This document shows, piece after piece, positions 40,685 to 49,151 of a DNA stretch of 62,692 nt. The translations under genes and the position numbers were made by a program. The stretch comes from JBDIBB01 sp039812685 (lineage in GTDB: Bacteria > Acidobacteriota > Vicinamibacteria > Vicinamibacterales > JAFNAJ01): contig JBDIBB010000003.1 in assembly GCA_039812685.1 (NCBI GenBank), forward strand, positions 1-62,692, in the 5' to 3' direction. The first letter of the stretch is position 1; each line of letters begins with the position of its first letter. The notes under the pieces are model-generated. The model was not told the DNA's origin. It ran no database searches and was given only the letters and a program-made list of their open reading frames with translations.

Positions 40685-42076
40685 ATGGCTCAGGTCAAAG
40701 AGAAGCCGAAACCCGTTCTCGTGCCCGAGTACTGCAAGGGCTGCGGGCGCTGCGTCAGCGTGTGCGTGAAGGGCTGCATCGCGTTCAGCGATGAGATCAA
40801 TCCCCTCACGGGCCTGGTGCCGGTGGTGCTCGACCTCGCCAAGTGCAACGGCTGCGGTCTGTGCATCGAGGCCTGCCCCGAGCCCTACGGCCTGCGGGCC
40901 ATGGAGAACGGGGAGCAGTACGAGCTCCAGGATCCCGCCAGGCTGTTCGGCGAGCGCCGGCACGACGCCCCGGAGCCGGTGGACATCCCGGCCCGCCTCG
41001 TGCCGCTGCCGCGCACCGAGCCCCTGGTGATCAAGGGCAACTATGCGGCGGCCATCGGCGCGATCCTGGCCGGTTGCCGTCACGTGTACGGCTATCCGAT
41101 CACGCCGTCCACGGAGGGCGCCGAGCTGATGTCCAAGCTGCAGCCGAAGCTTGGCGGCATCTTCCTCCAGGCCGTGTCGGAAGTGGCCACGGTCAACCAC
41201 ATGTACGGCACGGCCGGCGCCGGGCTGCCGACGATGACCTTCACGTCGAGCCCCGGGTTCTCGCTGATGCTGGAAGGCGTCTCCTACATGGTGGGCGCCG
41301 AGTTGCCGGCGGTGTTCATCAACGTCATGCGGGGCGGCCCGGGGCTGGGCAACATCGCTCCCGAACAGGCCGACATCAAGCTGGCGTGCCATGGCCTGGG
41401 CCATGGCAACACCCACGCGATCAGCCTCGTGCCGAGCACGCCGCAGGAGATGCTCGACCTCACGATGCTCGCCTTCGAGCTGAGCTTCAAGTACCGCAAC
41501 CCGGTGGTGGTGCTCGCCGACGGCTACCTCGGGCAGATGACGGGCAAGGTGGTGCTGCCCGGGCACCTGGTGGAGCCGGGCATTCCCGCCTGGGCGGTCT
41601 ACGGCGACCTCAACCACCGGCGCAACCTGATCACCTCGATCGATCTCCTGGAGCTGGATCTCGAGGCCCACAACGTCCACCTCAACTCGAAGTACGAGGC
41701 GATGCAGGCCGAGGCGCGAGCCGACTGCTACCACACCGATGACGCGGAGGTGGTGCTCGTGGCGTGCAACACGCCGGCGCGGACCGCCAAGGGCGCCGTC
41801 CAGGCGCTGCGGGAGGCGGGCCTGAAGGTGGGGCTGTTCCGTCCGATCACGATCTGGCCGTTCCCCATCCAGCACCTGCTCCCGATCCTGCCTCACACCA
41901 AGCACCTGGTCGTGGTGGAGGCGAGCGCGGGCCAGGTGGCCGACGAACTGCGGCTCAACGCCAGTCGTGCCGGTGTCACACAGCTTCCGCACCTCACCTC
42001 GGTGCGCCGCATGGGCGGCGTGCTCCCGCAGCAGGCCGAGGTGGTCGAACACGTCATGGCCCTTGGCGCCCGGTAG
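40685..42076 (+). CDS. 2-oxoacid:ferredoxin oxidoreductase, fused delta-alpha subunit
   Basis: A 463-residue fusion. Residues 1-80 form a 2[4Fe-4S] ferredoxin (delta) with CKGCGRCVSVC and CNGCGLCIEACPEP. Residues about 105-463 form the alpha subunit: the pyrimidine-binding domain with GNYAAAIGAILAGC, YGYPITPSTEG and TFTSSPGFSLMLEGVSY, plus the transketolase C-terminal domain (VVLVACNTPARTAKGAV). It oxidatively decarboxylates a 2-oxoacid to acyl-CoA with reduction of ferredoxin. The features are closest to branched-chain or 2-oxoglutarate enzymes (VorB/KorA-like); the exact substrate is not determined. The beta-gamma partner follows after 13 bp. Confidence 0.93.
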   Translation: MAQVKEKPKPVLVPEYCKGCGRCVSVCVKGCIAFSDEINPLTGLVPVVLDLAKCNGCGLCIEACPEPYGLRAMENGEQYELQDPARLFGERRHDAPEPVDIPARLVPLPRTEPLVIKGNYAAAIGAILAGCRHVYGYPITPSTEGAELMSKLQPKLGGIFLQAVSEVATVNHMYGTAGAGLPTMTFTSSPGFSLMLEGVSYMVGAELPAVFINVMRGGPGLGNIAPEQADIKLACHGLGHGNTHAISLVPSTPQEMLDLTMLAFELSFKYRNPVVVLADGYLGQMTGKVVLPGHLVEPGIPAWAVYGDLNHRRNLITSIDLLELDLEAHNVHLNSKYEAMQAEARADCYHTDDAEVVLVACNTPARTAKGAVQALREAGLKVGLFRPITIWPFPIQHLLPILPHTKHLVVVEASAGQVADELRLNASRAGVTQLPHLTSVRRMGGVLPQQAEVVEHVMALGAR

Positions 42077-42089
42077 GAGGCACGCGACC

Positions 42090-43529
42090 ATGTCCACGTC
42101 TCCGGTCTTCTACGCGAAGTTCGAACGGCACTCCCACGGCGAGGGCCTCAAGGGGCAGTCGACGCACTACTGCGCCGGTTGCGGCCATGGCCTCGTACAG
42201 AAATACATGGCCGAGGTCATCGAGGAGTTCGGGATCCAGGACCGGGTGGTCCTGGTGAGCCCGGTCGGCTGCTCGGTGTTCTCCTACTACTACTTCGACA
42301 CGGGCAACACGCAGGCGGCGCACGGCCGCGCACCCGCGGTGGCGATCGGCCACAAGATGGCCAACCCCGACTCCATCGTTCTGTCCTACCAGGGCGATGG
42401 CGATCTGGCGTCGATCGGGCTGGCCGAGACGATGGCCGCCGCGCAACTGGGCGTGCCGATCTCGGTGATCTTCATCAACAACGCGGTCTACGGCATGACG
42501 GGCGGCCAGATGGCGCCGACGACGCTGATGGGGCAGGTCACGACGACGAGCCCGGGCGGCCGCGACGTCTTCAGCGGCCGGCCGTTGAAGATGGCCGAGA
42601 CCATCGCGCAGCTCGACGGGCCGGTTTACGTCGAGCGGGTCGCGCTCTACAACGCGGCCGAGCGACGGCGCTGCAAGAAGGCGGTGCGGAAGGCGATTCA
42701 GATGCAGGTGGAAGGGCGCGGCTATGCCTTCGTCGAGGTGCTCGCCGAATGCCCCACCCACCTGAAGCTCACGCCCGAGAAGTCGGAGAAGTGGGTGAAG
42801 GAACAGATGGTGCCCATCTTCCCGCTCGGCCTGAAGAAGGACGTCGCGGTCGAGCCGTGGTTCAGCGTCCCGCCGCGCGTGTTCGATCCTGGCGCGCTCA
42901 TCGCGACCGTGGAGGCCAGCACCGAGGCGGCGCCGCGCTTCTGCGAGGGGTTTCCGGCGCACCTGCACCCCGACGACGTCAGCCTGAAGCTGGCTGGCGC
43001 CGGCGGCGACGGCGCGCAGACCGCCGCGATGCTGATCGCGACGGCGGCGATCAACGAGGGATTCGACGGCACGCACATCCCCAGCTACGGGCCGGAGAGC
43101 CGCGGCGGTACCTCCTATGCCGACGTCCACGTGGCGCGCGAGGAGGTGTTGAACCCCGCGAGCCCGACGCCCCATGTGCTGATCGCGTTCAATGCCCCGT
43201 CGCTGGCGAAGTTCGGCCTCACGGTGAGGCCCGGCGGCTACATCCTCTACGACAGCTCGGTTGCCCGGGAGGTGAAGCCCGGCGATCCGAGCATCACCGT
43301 GCTGGGCGTGCCCTTCACGGAGATCGCGGCGGGCCTCGGCAAGCTGGTGGTGAAGAACATCGTGGCGCTCGGCGCGCTGCAGGCGGCCACCAGCCTCTTC
43401 CCGGCCGAAACCCTGCTCGCCGCGGTCCGGCAGGCGCTGGCGCACAAGCCGTCGCTGATCCCGCTCAACGAGCAGGCGTTCGCAGCCGGGATCACCGCGG
43501 TGGCGAGCCGGGCGCTCGCCAGGACGTAG
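42090..43529 (+). CDS. 2-oxoacid:ferredoxin oxidoreductase, fused beta-gamma subunit
   Basis: A 479-residue fusion. Residues about 20-280 form the thiamine diphosphate-binding beta subunit with THYCAGCGHGLVQKY, VGCSVFSYYYFDTGN and the TPP motif GDGDLASIGLAETM ending INNAVYGMTGGQ. Residues about 300-479 form the gamma subunit (KLAGAGGDGAQTAAMLIATA, YGPESRGGTSYADVHVARE). With the delta-alpha gene this is a complete two-polypeptide enzyme, whereas many relatives use four. The strong aggagg site fixes the ATG. A perfect 11-bp hairpin follows the stop. Confidence 0.94.
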   Translation: MSTSPVFYAKFERHSHGEGLKGQSTHYCAGCGHGLVQKYMAEVIEEFGIQDRVVLVSPVGCSVFSYYYFDTGNTQAAHGRAPAVAIGHKMANPDSIVLSYQGDGDLASIGLAETMAAAQLGVPISVIFINNAVYGMTGGQMAPTTLMGQVTTTSPGGRDVFSGRPLKMAETIAQLDGPVYVERVALYNAAERRRCKKAVRKAIQMQVEGRGYAFVEVLAECPTHLKLTPEKSEKWVKEQMVPIFPLGLKKDVAVEPWFSVPPRVFDPGALIATVEASTEAAPRFCEGFPAHLHPDDVSLKLAGAGGDGAQTAAMLIATAAINEGFDGTHIPSYGPESRGGTSYADVHVAREEVLNPASPTPHVLIAFNAPSLAKFGLTVRPGGYILYDSSVAREVKPGDPSITVLGVPFTEIAAGLGKLVVKNIVALGALQAATSLFPAETLLAAVRQALAHKPSLIPLNEQAFAAGITAVASRALART

Positions 43530-43559
43530 CCGGCTGGCCGGACACCCTCCGATGCAGGC

Positions 43560-43590
43560 GCGGGAGTGGCTCCGCGAGGGCCACTCCCGC
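43560..43590 (+). terminator. Terminator hairpin of the 2-oxoacid oxidoreductase operon
   Basis: GCGGGAGTGGC and its exact complement GCCACTCCCGC form an 11-bp stem with a 9-nt loop, 30 bp after the stop codon, followed by TTCCCGT. Confidence 0.75.
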
Positions 43591-43671
43591 TTCCCGTCCT
43601 GCCGCCGATTCCATGGTCGAGTCCGATCGGGATGGCCCGGCGGCGCGGGATCCATTTTCCGCTGGCGGCGC

Positions 43672-43677
43672 TATACT
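43672..43677 (+). promoter_or_regulatory. Putative -10 box of hpf (TATACT)
   Basis: Five of six matches to TATAAT, about 197 nt before the hpf ATG. It implies a long 5' leader. No clear -35 box. Confidence 0.4.
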
Positions 43678-43874
43678 TCGATCCACCAGGGCCACAGGTG
43701 ACAGAGACCTTCGGTGCTTCGGGTTCCTTCCCCTCCCTCCCCCCGGGAACCTGTGCACTGAATCGGGTCGTGCTGTCGCTTGCGGCTCTGTCCTTCGAAC
43801 CATCCGAATGCGTGCGGGCCCGTACGGTGGTCTGCGTGCGGCCCGCCCGCACCGCACCCCATGGAGGCATCACG

Positions 43875-44255
43875 ATGCGCATCGATGTCCGCGGACAGCA
43901 TGTCGACCTGCAGCCCTCGCTCGGCGCCTACGCCGAACGCCGGCTGACGACCGCGCTCCAGAGGTTCGGGGCGAGGATTCCGACAGTGACCGTGCGGCTC
44001 ATCGACGAGAACGGCCCGAGGAAGGGAGTGGACAAGCGGTGCCAGGTGGTGATGACCGTCAGGCGCGCCAAGCCGATTCTGGTGGAGGAACAGGACGCCG
44101 ACATGTACAAGGCCATCGACACGGCGGCGGATCGCGCGAGCCGGGCCGTGACGCAGTTGCTGGGGCGGCGGCGCGCCGGGCGTGTGATGGCGGCCGAGCG
44201 GCGTGAGGTGGAACGGACCGGCATGCGGCCGGCGCGTCCCGTGCCCGCGGGCTAG
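43875..44255 (+). CDS. hpf: Short ribosome hibernation promoting factor (HPF/RaiA family)
   Basis: The 126-residue protein starts MRIDVRGQHVDLQPSLGAYA and continues with a RRLTTALQRFG helix, a VTVRLIDENGPR strand, CQVVMTVRRAKPI and VEEQDADMYKAIDTAADRA. This is the RaiA/YfiA beta-alpha-beta3-alpha fold that binds the 30S decoding region in resting cells. The C-terminal tail is Arg-rich and lacks the dimerisation domain of long HPF. Its last bases overlap a possible small gene on the other strand. Confidence 0.88.
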   Translation: MRIDVRGQHVDLQPSLGAYAERRLTTALQRFGARIPTVTVRLIDENGPRKGVDKRCQVVMTVRRAKPILVEEQDADMYKAIDTAADRASRAVTQLLGRRRAGRVMAAERREVERTGMRPARPVPAG

Positions 44256-44443
44256 CAGGCCGTGGTGGGAGTGCCGCGTCGCACCGAGACGGGCGCGGCG
44301 CCCGGATGGCCAGGCGCGACGACCGAGAATGCGGCCAGCATTCGAAGGAGGAGCAACGCCGCCAGCCGGGATGCCCCGCCCGTCGAGTGCAGCGCCGCTT
44401 CCGCCACGGGCTGCCAGCGAGACGCCGCGGGCCGGCGGGTCAT
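44252..44443 (-). CDS. Possible small protein coupled to the O-antigen ligase gene
   Basis: A 63-codon frame starts with ATG overlapping the ligase stop by 4 bp (ATGA). It encodes a basic N-terminus and a hydrophobic segment (LAALLLLRMLAAFSVVAPG). I recognise no family. The coupling supports translation, but a frame this short in GC-rich DNA could be chance. Confidence 0.3.
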   Translation of the reverse strand: MTRRPAASRWQPVAEAALHSTGGASRLAALLLLRMLAAFSVVAPGHPGAAPVSVRRGTPTTAC

Positions 44444-45687
44444 CCGGAGTCGGCGTGCGCGGCGGCATCGCGCGCGAGGAGCGCCGAAACGGTCCAGAAC
44501 GTGAACGTCTCGGCAGGACGCTGGAAGGGGAAGTCGACCAGGGCGCAGGCGGCCATGGCAGCGACCGCGCCGGCCAGCGCCGCCCGGTTCGCCTCGCCCG
44601 GACCGGCCGCCAGCCCGGCGCCCCGTCGTCTCGTGGCCGCCCAGAGCGGCACGGCGATCGCGAGCAGGAGCGTGGCGAGGCCTGGGAGTCCGCGTTCGAT
44701 CAACGCCTGCAGGTAATCGTTGTGCGCGTGGGCCTGAGGCCCGGCGAAGCGGTGGATGAGGCCCTGCGGCAGCCGTCGCGACTTCCGGCCTTCCTGTTCC
44801 CAGGCGGGATAGTGCTGCTGGAAGGCGCCTGGTCCGTATCCGAGGCCAGGCCGATCGACGGCGTGGGGCCAGGCCACCATCAGGATGTAGAAGCGGCCGG
44901 CGGCCGTCTCGGGGAGCACGCGGGCCGGCGACAGCCACGCGAGGACGCCGATGAGCGCCACGGCCGCGCCCACGGCGGCGACGGGTCGAACCACCCGCGC
45001 CCAGAGCACCCACGTCGTCAGGCCCGCGGCCGCGCCGAGCGCGCCCCCGCGCGAACCGGTTGCGGCCACGGCCGCCAGCAGGACGAGCGCCGACAGCAGG
45101 CCCGCTGCGCGTGAGAGCGATCCCCGCCCGGCGCGCGCGGCGTTGGCCGACAGCGGCAGGTGCATGGCGAGCCAGGCGGCCACGAAGTTGGGGTTGCCGA
45201 GCGTGGCGTAGACCCGCAGGCGCTGGCTGCCGCCGGCGACGTCGGGCGCCCATCCGGCGGCGCGAAACGGATCGGCGCCGAGCCACTGCGCGAGCGCCAG
45301 GATCGCGATGCCCGTCGCCGTCACCAGCATCGCGCGAACCATGAGCGTGGCGCGCGGCGCGGCGCGTGCCAGCGCGAGCGCCCAGGCGGGCCCGGCCAGG
45401 CCCAGCCCGACGGCGGCTGGGCTTGCCGTATCCGACAGCAGCGCCGACAGCACGAACGTCGCGATCCAGGCGAGCGCCGTCACGTCGATGACGGTGATCC
45501 CCCGATGCCCCGATCCGGGCGCCGGCGGCCGTCGGGCGACGATGGCCCACAGCAGCACGGCAGCGACGGCGATCGCCGCGCGCTTCGGCGTCGAGAACGG
45601 GTCGTCGCAGCCGGGCCACACCAGCCACGGCACCACGGCCACGATGAGCGGCGCCACCAGTGGAGTCAGCGGCCGCACGGCGCGCAT
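44440..45687 (-). CDS. O-antigen ligase / Wzy-like membrane protein
   Basis: A 415-residue polytopic protein with about eleven hydrophobic helices. The large periplasmic loop carries ATLGNPNFVAAWLA, GSRGGALGAAAG, RFYILMVAWPHAVDRPGLGYGPGAF and AHAHNDYLQALIERGLPG. The last, with the HNDYLQ signature, is typical of Wzy/WaaL (O-antigen ligase-like) proteins. Role: polymerising or ligating surface polysaccharide, or protein O-glycosylation, at the periplasmic face. No other polysaccharide gene lies next to it. Confidence 0.87.
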   Translation of the reverse strand: MRAVRPLTPLVAPLIVAVVPWLVWPGCDDPFSTPKRAAIAVAAVLLWAIVARRPPAPGSGHRGITVIDVTALAWIATFVLSALLSDTASPAAVGLGLAGPAWALALARAAPRATLMVRAMLVTATGIAILALAQWLGADPFRAAGWAPDVAGGSQRLRVYATLGNPNFVAAWLAMHLPLSANAARAGRGSLSRAAGLLSALVLLAAVAATGSRGGALGAAAGLTTWVLWARVVRPVAAVGAAVALIGVLAWLSPARVLPETAAGRFYILMVAWPHAVDRPGLGYGPGAFQQHYPAWEQEGRKSRRLPQGLIHRFAGPQAHAHNDYLQALIERGLPGLATLLLAIAVPLWAATRRRGAGLAAGPGEANRAALAGAVAAMAACALVDFPFQRPAETFTFWTVSALLARDAAAHADSG

Positions 45688-45721
45688 GATCGCTCACGGC
45701 ACCAGAGCCCGCGACGGGGGC

Positions 45722-46309
45722 TCAGGGATAGAGCCGGCACTGATCCCATCCCGCGGGCGACCGGGTGAACACGCGCCGATCGTGGAGGCGGCTCTCGCCA
45801 GCCTTCCAGAACTCGATGCGCCCGGGCGTCAGCCGATACCCGCCCCAGAACTCGGGCCGGGGAATCGGGCCGTCGCCAAACCGCTGCTCCTCGTGGCGGT
45901 AACGCGCCTCGAGTTCCGCGGGCGAGGCCAGCGGAGCGCTCTGGCTCGAGGCCCAGGCCCCGATCTGGTTGCCGCGCGGTCGCGTCCGGAAGTAGGCATC
46001 GGATTCCTCGCGCGTCGCACGCGCCACCCGGCCTTCCACGCGAACCTGCTCGTCGAGCCAGTACCAGTAGAAGCAGAGCGCGGCCTGCGGGTTGGCGTCG
46101 AGCTGCCGCGCCTTGATCGAGGTGTAGTTCGTGTAGAACAGGAACCCGTCGGCGTCGAAGCCGCGCAGCAGCACGATGCGCGCCGTCGGATGACCGTCGA
46201 GGTCGCAGGTGGCCAGCGTCACGGCGGCGGGATCGGCGCGAGGCGGCGCGGCGAGCGCCCGCTCCCAGGTCTCGCGGAACACCTGCATCGGCAAGGCTGG
46301 ATCCGGCAT
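45722..46309 (-). CDS. pdxH: Pyridoxamine/pyridoxine 5'-phosphate oxidase
   Basis: FMN enzyme of about 195 residues that makes pyridoxal phosphate. Landmarks are AVTLATCDLDGHPTARIVLL, RGFDADGFLFYTNYTS, KARQLDANPQAALCFYW, VRVEGRVAR, SRLHDRRVF and the C-terminal WDQCRLYP, which match PdxH closely (substrate loop RLHDR). Several PLP enzymes in this window would use its product. An ATG at 46324 is an alternative start. A TATGCT hexamer 10 nt before the chosen ATG favours the shorter form. Confidence 0.94.
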   Translation of the reverse strand: MPDPALPMQVFRETWERALAAPPRADPAAVTLATCDLDGHPTARIVLLRGFDADGFLFYTNYTSIKARQLDANPQAALCFYWYWLDEQVRVEGRVARATREESDAYFRTRPRGNQIGAWASSQSAPLASPAELEARYRHEEQRFGDGPIPRPEFWGGYRLTPGRIEFWKAGESRLHDRRVFTRSPAGWDQCRLYP

Positions 46310-46388
46310 CGGAGACCACAGCATAGCGCACGCGGCGGTCCGGCGCCGCAGGCGGGGGCGACAGGTCGGCCGCCCCCGCCGCGCGAGT

Positions 46389-48437
46389 TCACTTCTCCGT
46401 GTAATCGATCTCGGCGGCCGGCGGCGGCCCGCCCGGTCCCCGCAGGTAGTGGTCGAACCACTGCATCATCCGCAGCGAGTAGTCGAGGCGCGAGGCCGCG
46501 CGGCGGTTGCCGTGCGGTTCACCCGGGTAGCGCACGAGCCGCACCGGCGTCTGGTCGCGAAGCTTCAGGTGCCGGTAGAGCTCGAGCGACTGGGTCGGGC
46601 TCACGCGGGGATCCGCGGTGCCGCCGAGGATCAGGATGGGCGTCTTCGCCCGATCGGTGTAGTAGATCGGGCTCGACTTCAGCTTGGCGTCCCAGTCCTC
46701 CCAGGCGCGCTTCAGGGCGTGCACGAGGTACTCCTCGTTGGGAATGTCGGTCGTGCCGGGTCGCGAGACGTTGTCGCTGATGCCCACGAACATCACCGAC
46801 GCGGCGAAACGCGCCGAGTAATACGTGGCGCCCCATGCCGACGCGTAGCCGCCGTAGCTGCCGCCCGTGATGCCGACCTGCTTCTCGTCGACCAGCCCCG
46901 TCCTCACCAGGTGATCCACGGCGTCGACGAGGTCGTCGAACTCCCGGCCGGCCGGCTCTCCCTGGCCCAGCTTCGAGAAGGCGACCCCGCGTCCGGTGCT
47001 CCCGCGGTAGTTCGGGTGGAAGACGGCGTAGCCGCGCGCCGCGGCGAACTGGCCCGGCCCGCTGTAGTTGGTCTTCCAGCCGTTCCGATCGTGCGCCTCG
47101 GGCCCGCCATGCACGGTGAGGATGAGTGGATGGCGCCTCCCCGGCTGTTCGTCGAGCGGGCGGATCAGCACGCCTTCCAGATCGAGGCCGTCGCGCGCCT
47201 TGAACTTCACCACCTCCTGCCTGGCCAGCCGGAGACCGGCGAGCCAGGGATTGCTGTCGGTGAGCCGTCGTGGCGCGGCGTCGCCCGCGGCCATCAGGAA
47301 CGCCTCGGATGGGTGCGCCGGCGCGTCGGCGACCAAGACCGTGGTCCTGCCATCCGACGAGGACGCGAACGACGACAGGACACGTCCGCCGGTGGGCAGC
47401 AGCGTGCGGCGCTCGGAGCCGTCGACCTTCACCGTGGCGAAGACCGTCTCCACGCCTTCGTCGCCGATGTAGGCCAGCGTGGCGCCGTCGCGGAAGGCGA
47501 TCGCGCTGACGTGTCCGAGGTAGCCGGGCAGCACGTCGGTCAGGGGGCCGCCGGCCGCCGGCGCCACCAGGAGCCGTCCCGCCGCCGGGTCGTTGATGTC
47601 GGCGCCGGAGATCATCGCGAGGCGCGTGCCGTCGGGGCTCCACGCGATCGGCCCGAGCTTGCCGGGATTCTCCAGCTTCGCCACCATAGCCCCGCTGTCG
47701 GTGTCGACGATGTGCACGCGGCGCATCATGAGGTCGTCGTCGACCAGCGGCGTGGGCGCCAGCGCCACGGCGAGGCGGTTGCCGGCCGGGCTCCAGGCGA
47801 TCGTGGAGGCCGAGCCCGTCAGCGGCAGTTGCCGCGGCGGCGGGGCGCCGGCCGCCAGCGAGGCGACGAACACGCGCACGAACGGCACGTCCTCCTCGAA
47901 AATTTCCTGGTTGAAGCCCTTCTTCTCGAGATCCTGCCGGGCCCTGGCCACCGGCTCGCGCGCGGTGAAGGCGACCTGGGTGCCGTCGGGGCTGAGGGTG
48001 TAGGCGGCGATATCGGTTGCGTGGGTGAGGATGCGCCGCGCCTCGCCGCCGTCGATCGGGATCCGGTAGAGCGAGCGCGCGGTGTCCCTGCCGCGCCGCG
48101 CGAGAAACGTGATCGACTGGCCGTCGGCGGCCCAGCGCACGGCGGCGACGTTCACCTCGCCGGTGACGAAGGGACGCGTGACCCCGTCGCGGCCGGCGAC
48201 GTGGAGTTCCTCCCACGCGGTGCCGTCCTCGTCGACGAACGGGACGCGGGGGACGCTCACCGTGAAGGCCACCAGGGTGCCATCCGGGGATGGCGCGGCG
48301 GAGGTCACCGCCCGGAGCCGCGCGGCATGATGCGGCGTGAAGGTTCCGGCCGGCTGGGCAGCGGCGGCGCCGCAGCCGATACTCAGGATCAGGCTGGCGA
48401 GTGTCGCCGCCGCGCGCGGGCATGTGCGTGTGTGCAT
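46389..48437 (-). CDS. S9-family prolyl oligopeptidase-type peptidase
   Basis: Exported serine peptidase of 682 residues with a signal peptide (AATLASLILSIGCGAAAAQ). It has a beta-propeller of WD/DPP-like blades (about 40-400) carrying repeated SPDGT motifs, and a C-terminal alpha/beta hydrolase domain. Catalytic residues are Ser527 in GGSYGGY, Asp609 in GTADPRVSP and His642 in YPGEPHGN. Family members cleave short peptides, often after Pro or Ala (dipeptidyl peptidase/acylaminoacyl peptidase type). A ggagg site 9 nt before the ATG fixes the start. Confidence 0.95.
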   Translation of the reverse strand: MHTRTCPRAAATLASLILSIGCGAAAAQPAGTFTPHHAARLRAVTSAAPSPDGTLVAFTVSVPRVPFVDEDGTAWEELHVAGRDGVTRPFVTGEVNVAAVRWAADGQSITFLARRGRDTARSLYRIPIDGGEARRILTHATDIAAYTLSPDGTQVAFTAREPVARARQDLEKKGFNQEIFEEDVPFVRVFVASLAAGAPPPRQLPLTGSASTIAWSPAGNRLAVALAPTPLVDDDLMMRRVHIVDTDSGAMVAKLENPGKLGPIAWSPDGTRLAMISGADINDPAAGRLLVAPAAGGPLTDVLPGYLGHVSAIAFRDGATLAYIGDEGVETVFATVKVDGSERRTLLPTGGRVLSSFASSSDGRTTVLVADAPAHPSEAFLMAAGDAAPRRLTDSNPWLAGLRLARQEVVKFKARDGLDLEGVLIRPLDEQPGRRHPLILTVHGGPEAHDRNGWKTNYSGPGQFAAARGYAVFHPNYRGSTGRGVAFSKLGQGEPAGREFDDLVDAVDHLVRTGLVDEKQVGITGGSYGGYASAWGATYYSARFAASVMFVGISDNVSRPGTTDIPNEEYLVHALKRAWEDWDAKLKSSPIYYTDRAKTPILILGGTADPRVSPTQSLELYRHLKLRDQTPVRLVRYPGEPHGNRRAASRLDYSLRMMQWFDHYLRGPGGPPPAAEIDYTEK

Positions 48438-48565
48438 GGTCTGCCTCCGCCGAAGCAGGGTATGGGGGGCCGTCAGGCTTTGCAACACCCGGTCGGCTGA
48501 AGCTTGCGCGCGCGCGCGGTCCCTGCGTAGGATGACGGCACGCCCCAGCGCCAGGAGACCCGACC

Positions 48566-49093
48566 ATGCCGCGATTCCCGGTGCGCCCGAGCGCCGCTCT
48601 CGCCATCCTCGCCCTGGGCCTGTTCACCGCCCAGGGATGCGTCGAAATGAAGTCCGGCTCGTCTCCCACCTCGCCGTCGCCTGGGGTGTCGACCACGCCG
48701 GCGCCCGGCACTGGAACAGGCACGAGCGGTGGCCTCTCGATCCAGGCGTTCTCCGGTTCGTGGGCGTCGGGCAGCGCGGGGGGCACGACGCTTCCCACGA
48801 CCTGCACGGCCTTCGACTACCGGGTGACGCCCTCGGCCGACGGCCGATCCGGCACGGTGGCGTTCACGGCCACCTGCGCGGGGATCGCGGTGGACGGCAC
48901 GGGCGCGGGCACCCTCAACGGCGAGGTGCTCTCCTGGTCGGCGCAGGGCACCGCCTCGCGTGTCGGGTTGACCTGCCCGTTCACCTTCAGCGAGGGCACG
49001 GCGGCGCTGGAGAACGGCGGCGTGCGCCTCACCTATCGCGGCACGGTGTGCGGGTTCCCCGTGAGCGGCTCGGAGTTGCTGCGCAAGGTCTGA
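48566..49093 (+). CDS. Putative lipoprotein of unknown function
   Basis: The 175-residue protein starts with a lipoprotein signal (LAILALGLFTAQGC). A linker rich in Ser, Thr, Pro and Gly follows (about 28-55), then a beta-rich domain with four cysteines (TTCTAFDY, TATCAGIA, GLTCPFTF, TVCGFPV) that could form two disulfides. I know no family for it. A ggaga site precedes the ATG, and a weak TTGCGC-18 bp-TAGGAT promoter lies upstream. Confidence 0.68.
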   Translation: MPRFPVRPSAALAILALGLFTAQGCVEMKSGSSPTSPSPGVSTTPAPGTGTGTSGGLSIQAFSGSWASGSAGGTTLPTTCTAFDYRVTPSADGRSGTVAFTATCAGIAVDGTGAGTLNGEVLSWSAQGTASRVGLTCPFTFSEGTAALENGGVRLTYRGTVCGFPVSGSELLRKV

Positions 49094-49151
49094 TGGCGCC
49101 AGGGCATCGAGCCGGTGGGGCCGGGCGGCGCGTCGCCTGCGCGCTGTCGGC

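Larger units (their letters stand above)
43530..43874. other. Intergenic stretch before hpf
   Basis: The 345-bp gap holds a strong terminator hairpin after the oxidoreductase (43560-43590) and a TATACT -10 candidate at 43672-43677. Nearly 200 nt of leader before hpf contain complementary segments (CACAGGT/ACCTGTG; GCGGGC/GCCCGC). No reading frame with gene-like features was seen. Confidence 0.6.
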
